From: an uncultured Clostridium sp.
Lineage (GTDB): Bacteria > Bacillota > Clostridia > Oscillospirales > Acutalibacteraceae
Length of the DNA: 56,680 nt
Assembly (NCBI GenBank): GCA_902471875.1
Contig: CABRLN010000012.1
Location: 1 to 56,680 of the forward strand
Direction of reading: 5' to 3'
In this document: positions 1 to 9,645 of the stretch, piece by piece
Layout of the letters: each line of letters starts with the position of its first letter
Position numbering within the stretch: position 1 is the first letter of the stretch
Program-made: the position numbers and the translations under genes
The notes under the pieces: generated by a model
What the model was told of the DNA's origin: nothing
Seen by the model: only the letters and a program-made list of their open reading frames with translations
Databases searched by the model: none

Positions 1-425
1 AACACTTTCTTTTCAACTTCAAATATATTCTCTAAATATTCTTTGTTGACTTTTTTCAGCGACACCCAATCGAAAAAAAGTAACAGTTCATTTTGCTTGG
101 TTTTTGCACCTATTTCAGAATATTTTCCTTTTTTTCCCGGCATAATTAATCTACAGTCATTTTTTAATGCTATTTCTGCGTATTTTTTGCCTATTCTTAT
201 AGTTTCCGGTAAAGCCTCAAACATTTCAAACTGAATAATTCTTAAACAATCAATCATAAACATTTCCGAATTTGACAGCGAATAATTTAGTGGATATTTA
301 AAATTTATCATTTTATCTACATATTCAGCCCTACTACTAGTTTCGAGATCCTCCAATACCTTTGGAACAAATCTTTTGCTAGATGATTCCCAGTCTTTAG
401 GATCATATTTAACATTTATTTCCAT
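1..425 (-). CDS. Probable immunity protein of the adjacent YD-repeat toxin (3' end outside window)
   Basis: A minus-strand frame opens at an ATG at 425 and stays open for 141 codons to the left edge, so the C-terminus is missing. An AAGGAGA ribosome site lies about 6 bases before the ATG. The protein begins MEINVKYDPKDWESSS and is mostly soluble and rich in charge and aromatics, with no signal peptide or membrane segment. It starts only 13 bases after the stop of the giant toxin gene, in the same direction. That is the position of the cognate immunity gene in Gram-positive WapA/RHS systems. I recognise no immunity family by sequence, so the role rests on position, size and cytoplasmic character. 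It could instead be an unrelated cargo gene. Confidence 0.7.
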   Translation of the reverse strand, partial: MEINVKYDPKDWESSSKRFVPKVLEDLETSSRAEYVDKMINFKYPLNYSLSNSEMFMIDCLRIIQFEMFEALPETIRIGKKYAEIALKNDCRLIMPGKKGKYSEIGAKTKQNELLLFFDWVSLKKVNKEYLENIFEVEKKV

Positions 426-438
426 ATATTTCTCCTTA

Positions 439-3400
439 TTATATAGGTGAATATGCACGTGCTTGATCTATTTTCACCCCTGTAGTGAAATACCAATGTA
501 TTAATGCACTTGCACGTTGTATTGCTGCCCAAACTGTAATTCTGCTTTCATATAAGAGTACTGCTGAACCTGCTACTGCAAATACTCCATTTGCTGCATC
601 TCTTAGTTCTCTTTTAGATTCTCTTACATAGGACCAATTTTCGACACGTTCTCTTCCTATATATTCATATACTATTGCTCCCGGTGCTTCTAGCCAATAA
701 TTAAACAAAAGTGTTGTACATGGTACACCTCTTGTTGTAAGTGCAACCGGCCAACTGTTGCCTCTATAATAGTCACTACCTAATATATCTAGGTATGTAT
801 CTAATTGTTTTTCTGGATTTCCTTTAGTAGATTTAATTTCATATACTTCTTTTGAATGATAATCTAATATATCCACATAATAATATTTAAAATTTCCAGT
901 ATCATCTACATCTCTTATTGTACCACCATTTAAGCTTATGCCAGTGCCATGAATATTTGTATTAATATCTTCAAGGTGATCAATATGATCCCACATATAA
1001 TCTACAGTAATAAGTGCATGTGCAATAATACCTTTAATTACGTAATCCCATGATAAACCAGTTGGGTCATAATATGTAATAGGGTTATTTTTACAATAGG
1101 TATATTTATGAAGTGACTGTGGTTCCATTAAACTTCCGTCATATAAATCTCTTGAAGTAAATCTTCCTGTAGAAGGATCCATATACCTTGCACGTAAATA
1201 ATAGAAACCTGTAGTTTGGTCATATTTTTGTCCTGTATACAAATATGTGTTGTTTGAGCTTCCACTTCGTGATAATAATTCCCCGAAAGAGTTATAAGAA
1301 TAACTGTCAGTTATTGTACCGGACGAATCTGTCAGAGCTATTGTGCTGCTCTGACCATCATACAAATAATACGCCGAGCTGTTACCATCATTTTTGCTTA
1401 TAACATCATCACTATATACATAATAATCCACACTAGTGCCATCGGATTCACAAATATTTTGCGGCAATTCTCTGTTTACATCTACAGTATATGTTGTAGT
1501 TTTACCGTTAACCGACTGTGAAATACAGTTACCGGCAGAATCGTACTTATAACTTGCAGCAACACCATCATTCTGTGCAGAAACCATTTTATTATTATAA
1601 TCATAGGTATATTTAGTTATATTACCATTATCATTCTTTGAAACAAGGTTACCATTACTGTCATATTTATAATTAATATTTCCCTCGGATAATAATTGGT
1701 TATTGCTATCATAGGTGTACTTGGTAACATTACCATCAGCATTCTTTTCTATTCTATTACCTACATTGTCGTACAAATAACCGGTTGTAACTGATTTTGA
1801 ATTTTCGGTAATTTTCTCAGAAGTCAGTTGATATAACTTGTCATAAGCATATTCTACTGTTTTACCGGTAATACTTTCTGATGATTTTAGTTTATTGCCG
1901 GTATCACTTAGTTGATAACTATATGAACGAAGGGTTTCATCTCCTTTCGTTATTTTTTGACTGACAAGTCTGTTTAAGTCATCATACTCATAAACAGTAG
2001 TTACTCCGTTAGGCAATATTTCTTTAGCACGATTTCCAACAGCATCATATTCATATGTTGTTGTTTCATCATCAGATATAACCTTTGACATTCGTCCTAA
2101 AAGGTCATACTCATAGCTTGTGCTACCATACGAAGTGGTCATTTTTGTAATTCTTTTTGAATTATCATAATTATAACAAACTTTATTATTATTTGCATCT
2201 ATTTTTTCAATTAAATTTCCATCACTATTATATTTATAGTTTTCAACACCATTTTTATCTATAATCTGTGAAACAAGATGATTACCGTTGTACTTATATT
2301 CAACCTTATCACCATTAGCATCTGTTTTAGTTACACACTGATTATATTCATTATATTGGTATGTCTTTTTATTGCCGTTAAAATCAGTTACAGAAAGAAC
2401 ATTACCATTTGTGTCATAAGCAGTAACTTCCTTTTCTCCGTTAGGAAGTACTTCTTCAATTAAATTACCATAATCATCATACACATAGCTTGTTTTATGA
2501 TTATTTGCATCAGTTACACTTACAAGTCTGTTTAAATTATCATACTCATAGGCTGTAACATTATTTAATGCATCCTTTACACTTGTAACCTTTCCATAAT
2601 CATTATATGTATAATTGGTTGTATTACCCTCTTGGTCAATTACTTGAGTTAAATTACCAAGATAATTATATGAAAAGCTTTTTGATGTACCATTATTATA
2701 TACTGCCTTTTCAACCATATCAAAGCAATTATACTCATATTTAGTAATATTTCCGGCAGGATCTGTCATCTTAGTAATATTTCCATTAGAATCATATTCA
2801 TAATTAATAATATTTCCTAAAGCGTCTTTTTCACTTACTTTGTTACCAAGATTATCATATTCATATAAAGTTTCAGCACCATCGGTATTTGTATATTTAA
2901 CAACTTCACCAACTGAGTTATACTCATACAATTCGCTGCAACCATTGCAAGTAGATTTTATTAACAAATTATTCTTGTCATATTCGTTAACGGTAACATT
3001 GCCATATACATCAACCTCCTTTGTTTTATTTCCAGATTTATCAAATTCAAATTTCTCAATTAATCCATCAGAATACTGAATTTGGGTATTATTTCCCAAA
3101 TCATCATAAAGATAATTAATTGATTTACCTGACAAATTCTTTTCTGTTATAAGTCTGCTATTTGCATCATATTCGTAAAGAACCTTGTTTCCCAATTCGT
3201 CAGTTTTAGATAATAAATTTCCCAATGCATCATATTCTGAACTGGTTTGTAAAAATTTATCATCAGAAATATGTTTTTTAGTTGCAATACAATTGCCACT
3301 ATCATCGTAAGTAAATTCAGTTACAATACCATTATAATCAATATCTTTTACCACTTGCGAAGAACTATTATATTCTAGTTTTTCAACATTTCCATGGGGG

Positions 3401-6400
3401 TCGGTAACTGATTTCACATTACCTTTTGAATCAACATCATATGAAACTGTACTTCCGTTTTTATCAATCTCTTTTAATAAATTGCCTTTGCTATCATACT
3501 CCGCTTTGCTTATATTGCCATTTTTATCTTTTTCATAAATAATATTGCCAAAGCTGTCATATTCATACTGTACAGTATTTCCATCTGTATCAGTAAACTT
3601 AGTCAGCAAACCGTTTTTATATTCATATTTTGATACATTACCTAAAGCATCAGTTTGCGTAAGCATATTATTATTACTGTCAAAAGTTCGCAAAATACTA
3701 TTCCCTAAAGCATCAGTTTCTTTTAAAACATTGCCATTTTCGTCATAAACATAAACGGTTGAATTCCCCATTCTGTCTTTAACAATTTCAGTTCTGCCGT
3801 CAACGTCGTGGGTATATTCAATGCGGTTGCCCTGTGCGTCTATAGTAGCTGTAAGCCTGCCGTTTTCGTCATACTCGTTGCGTGCCACAGCAATGCCGTA
3901 TGGGTCTTTTATGCTTGTAATATTGTGATTTTTATCATACTCAAAAGTAACGCTGTTGTTCATTGAATTGGTAACAGAAACCAAATCTCCGTTTTTGTCA
4001 TATGAATATGATGTTATTTTTCCGTTAGGATCGCAGGCGGTTACAATTCTTCCCTCAGAATCTCTTGTAAATGTAACACCTTTACCGTCAGAATGTTCAT
4101 AACCATTTTGTGTTATGGTAATTGTGTTTCCGTTGGCATCTTCTATCTTTTTTATACCTGAGTCGGCGCTAATATATATTTTTGCATTGTCTTCGGTTGT
4201 TAGTATAAAATCCTTTGGGTCATATAGGACTGACAAATCTATATCGCCTGTCATACCGTAAACATCAAATATATTATCAATGACTTGCAGCTTAATATTA
4301 GGGTTTGTAACACATTCAAAATTAATAGTAGCCGAATAAACAGGCTGTAAGGTGTTTATATTGTTGGTAAGCTTTAACTTAAACCTGTCGCTGGAGCCGT
4401 CACCATAGCTTACAACAACATAATGGGGAATGGTTTCAACCAACTGGTAGGAATAGAAAAATCCACTTTTAATTGACTGCTGGGTATAACCTTTACCTAA
4501 AGATTCAGTAAGCGTAAGCTTTGCACTTTGCATACCAAGAGTCCAGCCAACACCAAAGTCACCTTTTGTTTTACTTTGATTGTTGTATTGCCTTAAAACT
4601 GAAAGATTAATACCTGACAAGCTTGCGTTAATATCCTCAAATGATAATGACATATTACCTATTTTCAAATTGCCTTCTACAACATATTTTACAGAACAGG
4701 TTTTAATATTACCGCCAAAATCTGTTGCACTTAAATATACATTATATACACCATTTGCAAGAATAGTAGTATCAAGCGTTCCTAAAACCTCTTCAATTCT
4801 TTGTTTGTTGCCGTCAGCAATTGTTATTTCTGTTTTATCACCTTCTGCACAATACCACAGCCTATATTCAACAATACCCTTATCATCTTTAACAGTACCA
4901 ATTAAGTCAATAGGATTATTTATTATAAAATTATCACTATCATAAACAAGAGATACTTCAGGCGGCGTTTTGTCGGATTGGTCATAAAAAGCGCACTTTA
5001 CAGTTTTTACATACTCTCTGCCCTTTTTATCGTGTGCAACTGCCTTTAATGTAACTTTCTTAGGAGTAGCTGAAGTAAATGCATAGTTACCATTTTCTAA
5101 CGTCAGTTCCTCTTCATCTGCATACACTTTAACATTTGTAAGATTTTCCTCATTTGTTATAACTGTCCACGCAGAAACCTCGTCACCAATATTTGAAATA
5201 TTTTGCGAAACCTTAAGAGTAAGCTCTATGGTATCATCAGGGTCAGGATTATCCGCTGAATTCTCTATAGTATATGTATTAGTTACTTCTGCCACATTAC
5301 CGCCTTCGTCATAGGCAGTAAGCTTTATCTCATAAGTACCGTTTGGCAGTCCGGTTGTGTCCAAGGTACCCAACGTGCCGTTATCAACACGAGATGTACC
5401 TTGCGAAAACATCGTAAAATCAGAACCACTCTGTACTCTATAAGCTAAAGTGTATTTTGATATATTGTCATTGTCCGTTACACTTCCTTTAAACTGTACA
5501 ATACCTGAAATTTTTGAATTGTTACTTGGCTGTGCAATATTAACCTTAGGTGCTTCTTTATCTCTGTTGTCATAAATTAGTATTTCAATTTCTTTAACAG
5601 TTGAAAGTCCTTTATTATCAGTTGCTGTTACTTTAATTGTAATGGTCTTGGCTTCAGATTCAGAAAAAGTCAACCTTCCGGCAGAATCCATTAGCAAAAC
5701 ATCATCTTTATATACTTTTGTACTACTTATTCCGTCGTCATCTGAAACTGTAATTTCAACTTCAACCTGTTCACCAACCGCAGCTTTCGTCTTGTTAGCA
5801 GTAATAGTAATTACAGGCGGTATATTTAACCTTGTAGGAGCTTCTGTAGGTTCTTGAGTTGGTCGTTCAGTTGGAGGTTCCGTTGTTGGCTGTGTAGTTT
5901 TTTCTGTAGGCGGTTCAGTTGGTTCTTGAGTAGGCTCTTCAGTTGGTACCTCAGTAATTGATATTTTATACTCAATATTTACATAAGATACATTGCCTGT
6001 CTTGTCCTTTGCAGTAATACGAATTTCATAAACATTTCCATTTGCAATTTCAATATTCAAAGAACCTAATATTCCATTTTTGACAGGAGCTGTACTATAT
6101 TTTGCAGTAATGTAATCATTATCACCTTGTAATTTATACTCAATTTTATAATAATCCAGCTCAATGTCATCATAAATAGAGCCTTCAATATTTAATACAG
6201 GAGTTGGTGTTGTTTCACCATTGACAGGTGAGGTAATCTCTATAGTAGGCAAAGTTCTGTCAGTATTATCCTCAACTACAAATTGTTTTGTAACCGTTTC
6301 GGTATTTCCAAAAACATCTGTTGCTGTTGCCTGCACAGTAAAAGTACCTTCTTTATCGCAGGTAAAAATATATGAACCTGACATATTCAGTATTTCCTTG

Positions 6401-9400
6401 CCGTCCAGTGTAACCTTAAGAGAATCAACACACACATTGTCTGTTGCAGATGCACTCACAGCCAATTTTTCACCAATATTAAGTTTTTCTGATGACAGAT
6501 TTAGTGTTACCACAGGCTTTTCGTTATCAATAAAATCCTGCTGAACCTTTTGTGCAGATATTACAGCTACGGTAGGTCTGCTTAATATGTCTTCTTCGTC
6601 CTTAACCGTAAGCATCTGCAAATATGTTTCACCTGACTCTACACTTTCAGGTATAATGCCCTCGGTCCACTGTGTATCATTAATATTTTTCCACTTATAA
6701 ATTAATTCTTTTATTCCTTTATTTTCAGAACTCATATGATCAGCATCAAAACTGTCCTGAGATATTTTTACTACACATTTTGATATATCCATCTTATTTG
6801 GATAAACATCAGCCTTTAAAACTGCTGTAGGGCGCGTGTGAACCTTAACTATTTTTTCCGGCTGGCTTGTATCTGACCATTTTCTGAAATTGTCAAAGCT
6901 GTTGTTTTCTCCTACAGGATTATCCTTCGCTCTTACTTTTATTGTATATTCACCTGTGCTAACAAACTGTGTTAAAGGATTTTGACTTTCAAATTCTCTT
7001 TCAACACCTTCTCCGCTTTCAAAAATAGTTGGATTATATTTATATAACCATTGTTCCTGATAAACAGGGTCGTTTTCAATATCGCTATAACCACTGCTCA
7101 TTACAAATGTATCCTCTGTAGTAACAATATTACCAACAGAAAAATCCTTTGTGTCAGCGTCACTTATTATAAAGTTTTTAGTTGTTTCACTTGCATTATC
7201 AATATTAGTGTTGTCAGCTGTAATACCCTCAACAGACTTTAATAAATCCTTATATTGCTCAACATTTGTATCATTGCCTAAACCAATAAATTTTATATCA
7301 TTTTCCAATATTGCTTGTGATACGTTTGCCAAAAGTTCATTTGTATTTATATCATAAACAACCGTGTCACTAAGATTTATAACATATCTTAAAGCGTCAC
7401 TTCTCCAATCATAATTGTTAACAACATCACTTAAATTATTTCCGGCAACTGTTTCCATTTTGATATTATCAAATGTAAAGTATGATTGCTGCCAACAAGC
7501 GTGACTTGCATGACAAGTTATAGGACCATAGCCGTTTCCTGTTTCATTTTGAGGCAGTTCAAAGTTTTCTAATAAAATATTTCCGTTATCCCAAACAGAT
7601 ATCGTTTTATTGTCTGCAACAATTTTAATATTATGATTATCATATATATTTTTTACAGCTGCACTGGCAATAACCTTTCCGGCACTTTGCATTGTACTGT
7701 AATAACCATTTCTAAAGTTTTCAATATCTAAAGCAGAAAGCTGAATAAGCTTAAATCCTTGCTGTGTAAGCAAAATACAATAGCCTGTTAGTTTTCCGTC
7801 AGTTATAGATGAATTAAACAGAAAGCCGCCGCCTTCCATGCTATGCCAGTCGGTTCTGTCCCTTTGCATATCAAAGGTAAATATTTTTTGAGAAGATGTA
7901 TCATCATCTACAAATAGAAAATCTCTTAAAGGTGCATACGAATATCCTAACATTTTTATACTGCTGTCATCGTATATAATATGTTTGTCAAGAGTAGGCA
8001 AATACCTGTCGCTATAATTATAATGGTCATATTCTTTCCATGCAAAAGTGTCTTTTGCTGTTAATGTTGATGTTGTAACAGATGAAAGATTTACATTAAA
8101 GCCTTTGTTTTCAAGCTCCTGTTTAATAGAATTAATCTTCTCGTTATAGTTGTTAATCTTTTCTGTGTCTGATGTTCCTACTGTGAAAACCAAATCTATA
8201 TTTTTAGCTTTCTCTGCACTTAAACTAACCTCAGGCTTATTGTTATCAACAATAATTATTTTATTAACAATATTTTTATTATCTGTATTGGCTGTAAGAT
8301 AATCATCGTTTGTTATAAACTTTTCAATAGTATCATCAAACTTCTCAGTTACCTTAAGCTCAACAAGATATTTACCAACATTTTCAGTATTATATTCAAG
8401 CTTATTTTCATTGTTACTGCTTACATAAATAATTTCTTCATCTGTAAAATCATTATCATTGTCAGAATCATATTTAACAGACCACTCACGACTTTGAATG
8501 TAATCTCCGTCAGTCGAATATGATACATCATCTGCTGTTATTAAGGCATTACCGTCCGGCTGATTTCTAAATATTGTTTCTTCACTAATATAAAAATCTG
8601 CTATAGGTGCGGTGTCCTCAACAATATTTAATGTTTTGCTAAATGTATATTCCTTTTTACCTGTTGAAACAGTTACATTTACTTTATAAGAGCCTGCTTT
8701 TTTGATTATTAGCTGCTTTGTCAAATATGTAGATTCTTCTTCGTCTATAAATATAAAATTTTCTTCAGTTTCAAATTCAGGTACAATTTCCCATGTGGTT
8801 TTTTCAGGAATAATTTTTTGTACCGCTTTATTTTGCGAAATATCTAAAGTAAGTTTACGTTTTTCTTTATGCTGCCCTTCAGATTTTATCTCAATATCCG
8901 GTTTATAATCTAAAAGTGTATTGTCAGATAATGGGTTAAATGTAATATTTGTACCGTTTAGCTCCACACTGTCAGCTATAATTAAACCGTTAATAACCAC
9001 ATTTTTGGCATTTATTTCTACCTTTCCCTGTGGGGCGTATATAACACCATTTAGATTTAACGTTGTTCCTTCAACTGTAATATTTCCACTTTTTGAATAA
9101 AGGAATAAAGAATAATCATCATCGCTGTTTTTGGCGTCATACTGAATATTTTTATCAGCCATTATATAACCGCTATTTTCAAAGGTTGTTCTGTCAAGAA
9201 TTAAATCTCCACTAACATTTATGCTGTTTTCTAAATCCAATTTTTGTTCAGCTATACAATAATTCTCGTTATACTCAACACTATACATTACTTCATTTTC
9301 AAGAAGCTGTGTGTAATCAGGAATTGTAACGGTTTGGCTATTGTTTTCACATACTATATTTTGTGATATAGTTTGTTTAGCGTTAACGGTATTTACAATA

Positions 9401-9645
9401 CAACTGTCATTTCCTGTAAAAATTACTCCACTGTCAGAATAAATACTGCCGTTTACTGTTGCAGATTTTTCATTAATTAAAAGATCCTTATCACCCGTTG
9501 TATATATCAAATAGTCTGAAACCGAAGCCTGTTCGTTAACAGTTGAAGCTGCAAAAACAGATATGTTTGTCTGGTATATTAAAACGACAGACAACAAAAC
9601 AGCTATAGTTTTTCTTAATAAAATAAATTTATTTTGTTTTCTCAT
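439..9645 (-). CDS. Giant secreted YD/RHS-repeat polymorphic toxin with PD-(D/E)XK-like nuclease tip
   Basis: This 3068-residue protein resembles WapA/RHS contact-dependent toxins. Residues 1-33 are a signal peptide. About 60-240 look like a short beta-helix of turns rich in N, G and V. About 250-1650 hold several Ig/cadherin-like domains, split near 1232-1272 by a Pro-Thr-Glu linker. A DUF6531-like entry to the shell starts near 1660. About 45 YD repeats (YEYDxxGN type) run from about 1830 to 2790. The RHS core (YTGQKYD...FYYLRARYMDPSTGRF) lies near 2805, ending in DPTGLS near 2863. The last 200 residues are the variable tip, with D2925, E2936 and K2938 spaced as in PD-(D/E)XK nucleases and a following QLDTY. 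RHS shells encase the toxin and release it by self-cleavage after the core. The start has a GGAGG site inside the preceding gene, which it overlaps by 17 bases. The likely immunity gene follows. Confidence 0.93.
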   Translation of the reverse strand: MRKQNKFILLRKTIAVLLSVVLIYQTNISVFAASTVNEQASVSDYLIYTTGDKDLLINEKSATVNGSIYSDSGVIFTGNDSCIVNTVNAKQTISQNIVCENNSQTVTIPDYTQLLENEVMYSVEYNENYCIAEQKLDLENSINVSGDLILDRTTFENSGYIMADKNIQYDAKNSDDDYSLFLYSKSGNITVEGTTLNLNGVIYAPQGKVEINAKNVVINGLIIADSVELNGTNITFNPLSDNTLLDYKPDIEIKSEGQHKEKRKLTLDISQNKAVQKIIPEKTTWEIVPEFETEENFIFIDEEESTYLTKQLIIKKAGSYKVNVTVSTGKKEYTFSKTLNIVEDTAPIADFYISEETIFRNQPDGNALITADDVSYSTDGDYIQSREWSVKYDSDNDNDFTDEEIIYVSSNNENKLEYNTENVGKYLVELKVTEKFDDTIEKFITNDDYLTANTDNKNIVNKIIIVDNNKPEVSLSAEKAKNIDLVFTVGTSDTEKINNYNEKINSIKQELENKGFNVNLSSVTTSTLTAKDTFAWKEYDHYNYSDRYLPTLDKHIIYDDSSIKMLGYSYAPLRDFLFVDDDTSSQKIFTFDMQRDRTDWHSMEGGGFLFNSSITDGKLTGYCILLTQQGFKLIQLSALDIENFRNGYYSTMQSAGKVIASAAVKNIYDNHNIKIVADNKTISVWDNGNILLENFELPQNETGNGYGPITCHASHACWQQSYFTFDNIKMETVAGNNLSDVVNNYDWRSDALRYVINLSDTVVYDINTNELLANVSQAILENDIKFIGLGNDTNVEQYKDLLKSVEGITADNTNIDNASETTKNFIISDADTKDFSVGNIVTTEDTFVMSSGYSDIENDPVYQEQWLYKYNPTIFESGEGVEREFESQNPLTQFVSTGEYTIKVRAKDNPVGENNSFDNFRKWSDTSQPEKIVKVHTRPTAVLKADVYPNKMDISKCVVKISQDSFDADHMSSENKGIKELIYKWKNINDTQWTEGIIPESVESGETYLQMLTVKDEEDILSRPTVAVISAQKVQQDFIDNEKPVVTLNLSSEKLNIGEKLAVSASATDNVCVDSLKVTLDGKEILNMSGSYIFTCDKEGTFTVQATATDVFGNTETVTKQFVVEDNTDRTLPTIEITSPVNGETTPTPVLNIEGSIYDDIELDYYKIEYKLQGDNDYITAKYSTAPVKNGILGSLNIEIANGNVYEIRITAKDKTGNVSYVNIEYKISITEVPTEEPTQEPTEPPTEKTTQPTTEPPTERPTQEPTEAPTRLNIPPVITITANKTKAAVGEQVEVEITVSDDDGISSTKVYKDDVLLMDSAGRLTFSESEAKTITIKVTATDNKGLSTVKEIEILIYDNRDKEAPKVNIAQPSNNSKISGIVQFKGSVTDNDNISKYTLAYRVQSGSDFTMFSQGTSRVDNGTLGTLDTTGLPNGTYEIKLTAYDEGGNVAEVTNTYTIENSADNPDPDDTIELTLKVSQNISNIGDEVSAWTVITNEENLTNVKVYADEEELTLENGNYAFTSATPKKVTLKAVAHDKKGREYVKTVKCAFYDQSDKTPPEVSLVYDSDNFIINNPIDLIGTVKDDKGIVEYRLWYCAEGDKTEITIADGNKQRIEEVLGTLDTTILANGVYNVYLSATDFGGNIKTCSVKYVVEGNLKIGNMSLSFEDINASLSGINLSVLRQYNNQSKTKGDFGVGWTLGMQSAKLTLTESLGKGYTQQSIKSGFFYSYQLVETIPHYVVVSYGDGSSDRFKLKLTNNINTLQPVYSATINFECVTNPNIKLQVIDNIFDVYGMTGDIDLSVLYDPKDFILTTEDNAKIYISADSGIKKIEDANGNTITITQNGYEHSDGKGVTFTRDSEGRIVTACDPNGKITSYSYDKNGDLVSVTNSMNNSVTFEYDKNHNITSIKDPYGIAVARNEYDENGRLTATIDAQGNRIEYTHDVDGRTEIVKDRMGNSTVYVYDENGNVLKETDALGNSILRTFDSNNNMLTQTDALGNVSKYEYKNGLLTKFTDTDGNTVQYEYDSFGNIIYEKDKNGNISKAEYDSKGNLLKEIDKNGSTVSYDVDSKGNVKSVTDPHGNVEKLEYNSSSQVVKDIDYNGIVTEFTYDDSGNCIATKKHISDDKFLQTSSEYDALGNLLSKTDELGNKVLYEYDANSRLITEKNLSGKSINYLYDDLGNNTQIQYSDGLIEKFEFDKSGNKTKEVDVYGNVTVNEYDKNNLLIKSTCNGCSELYEYNSVGEVVKYTNTDGAETLYEYDNLGNKVSEKDALGNIINYEYDSNGNITKMTDPAGNITKYEYNCFDMVEKAVYNNGTSKSFSYNYLGNLTQVIDQEGNTTNYTYNDYGKVTSVKDALNNVTAYEYDNLNRLVSVTDANNHKTSYVYDDYGNLIEEVLPNGEKEVTAYDTNGNVLSVTDFNGNKKTYQYNEYNQCVTKTDANGDKVEYKYNGNHLVSQIIDKNGVENYKYNSDGNLIEKIDANNNKVCYNYDNSKRITKMTTSYGSTSYEYDLLGRMSKVISDDETTTYEYDAVGNRAKEILPNGVTTVYEYDDLNRLVSQKITKGDETLRSYSYQLSDTGNKLKSSESITGKTVEYAYDKLYQLTSEKITENSKSVTTGYLYDNVGNRIEKNADGNVTKYTYDSNNQLLSEGNINYKYDSNGNLVSKNDNGNITKYTYDYNNKMVSAQNDGVAASYKYDSAGNCISQSVNGKTTTYTVDVNRELPQNICESDGTSVDYYVYSDDVISKNDGNSSAYYLYDGQSSTIALTDSSGTITDSYSYNSFGELLSRSGSSNNTYLYTGQKYDQTTGFYYLRARYMDPSTGRFTSRDLYDGSLMEPQSLHKYTYCKNNPITYYDPTGLSWDYVIKGIIAHALITVDYMWDHIDHLEDINTNIHGTGISLNGGTIRDVDDTGNFKYYYVDILDYHSKEVYEIKSTKGNPEKQLDTYLDILGSDYYRGNSWPVALTTRGVPCTTLLFNYWLEAPGAIVYEYIGRERVENWSYVRESKRELRDAANGVFAVAGSAVLLYESRITVWAAIQRASALIHWYFTTGVKIDQARAYSPI

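Noticed and set aside
1300..4150. CRISPR-like periodicity
   Set aside because: The periodic DNA is the coding sequence of about 45 diverged YD repeats; there are no identical direct repeats with unique spacers.
2278..9000. Several plus-strand frames of 60-130 codons opposite the toxin gene
   Set aside because: Antisense shadows without ribosome sites, with low-complexity products.
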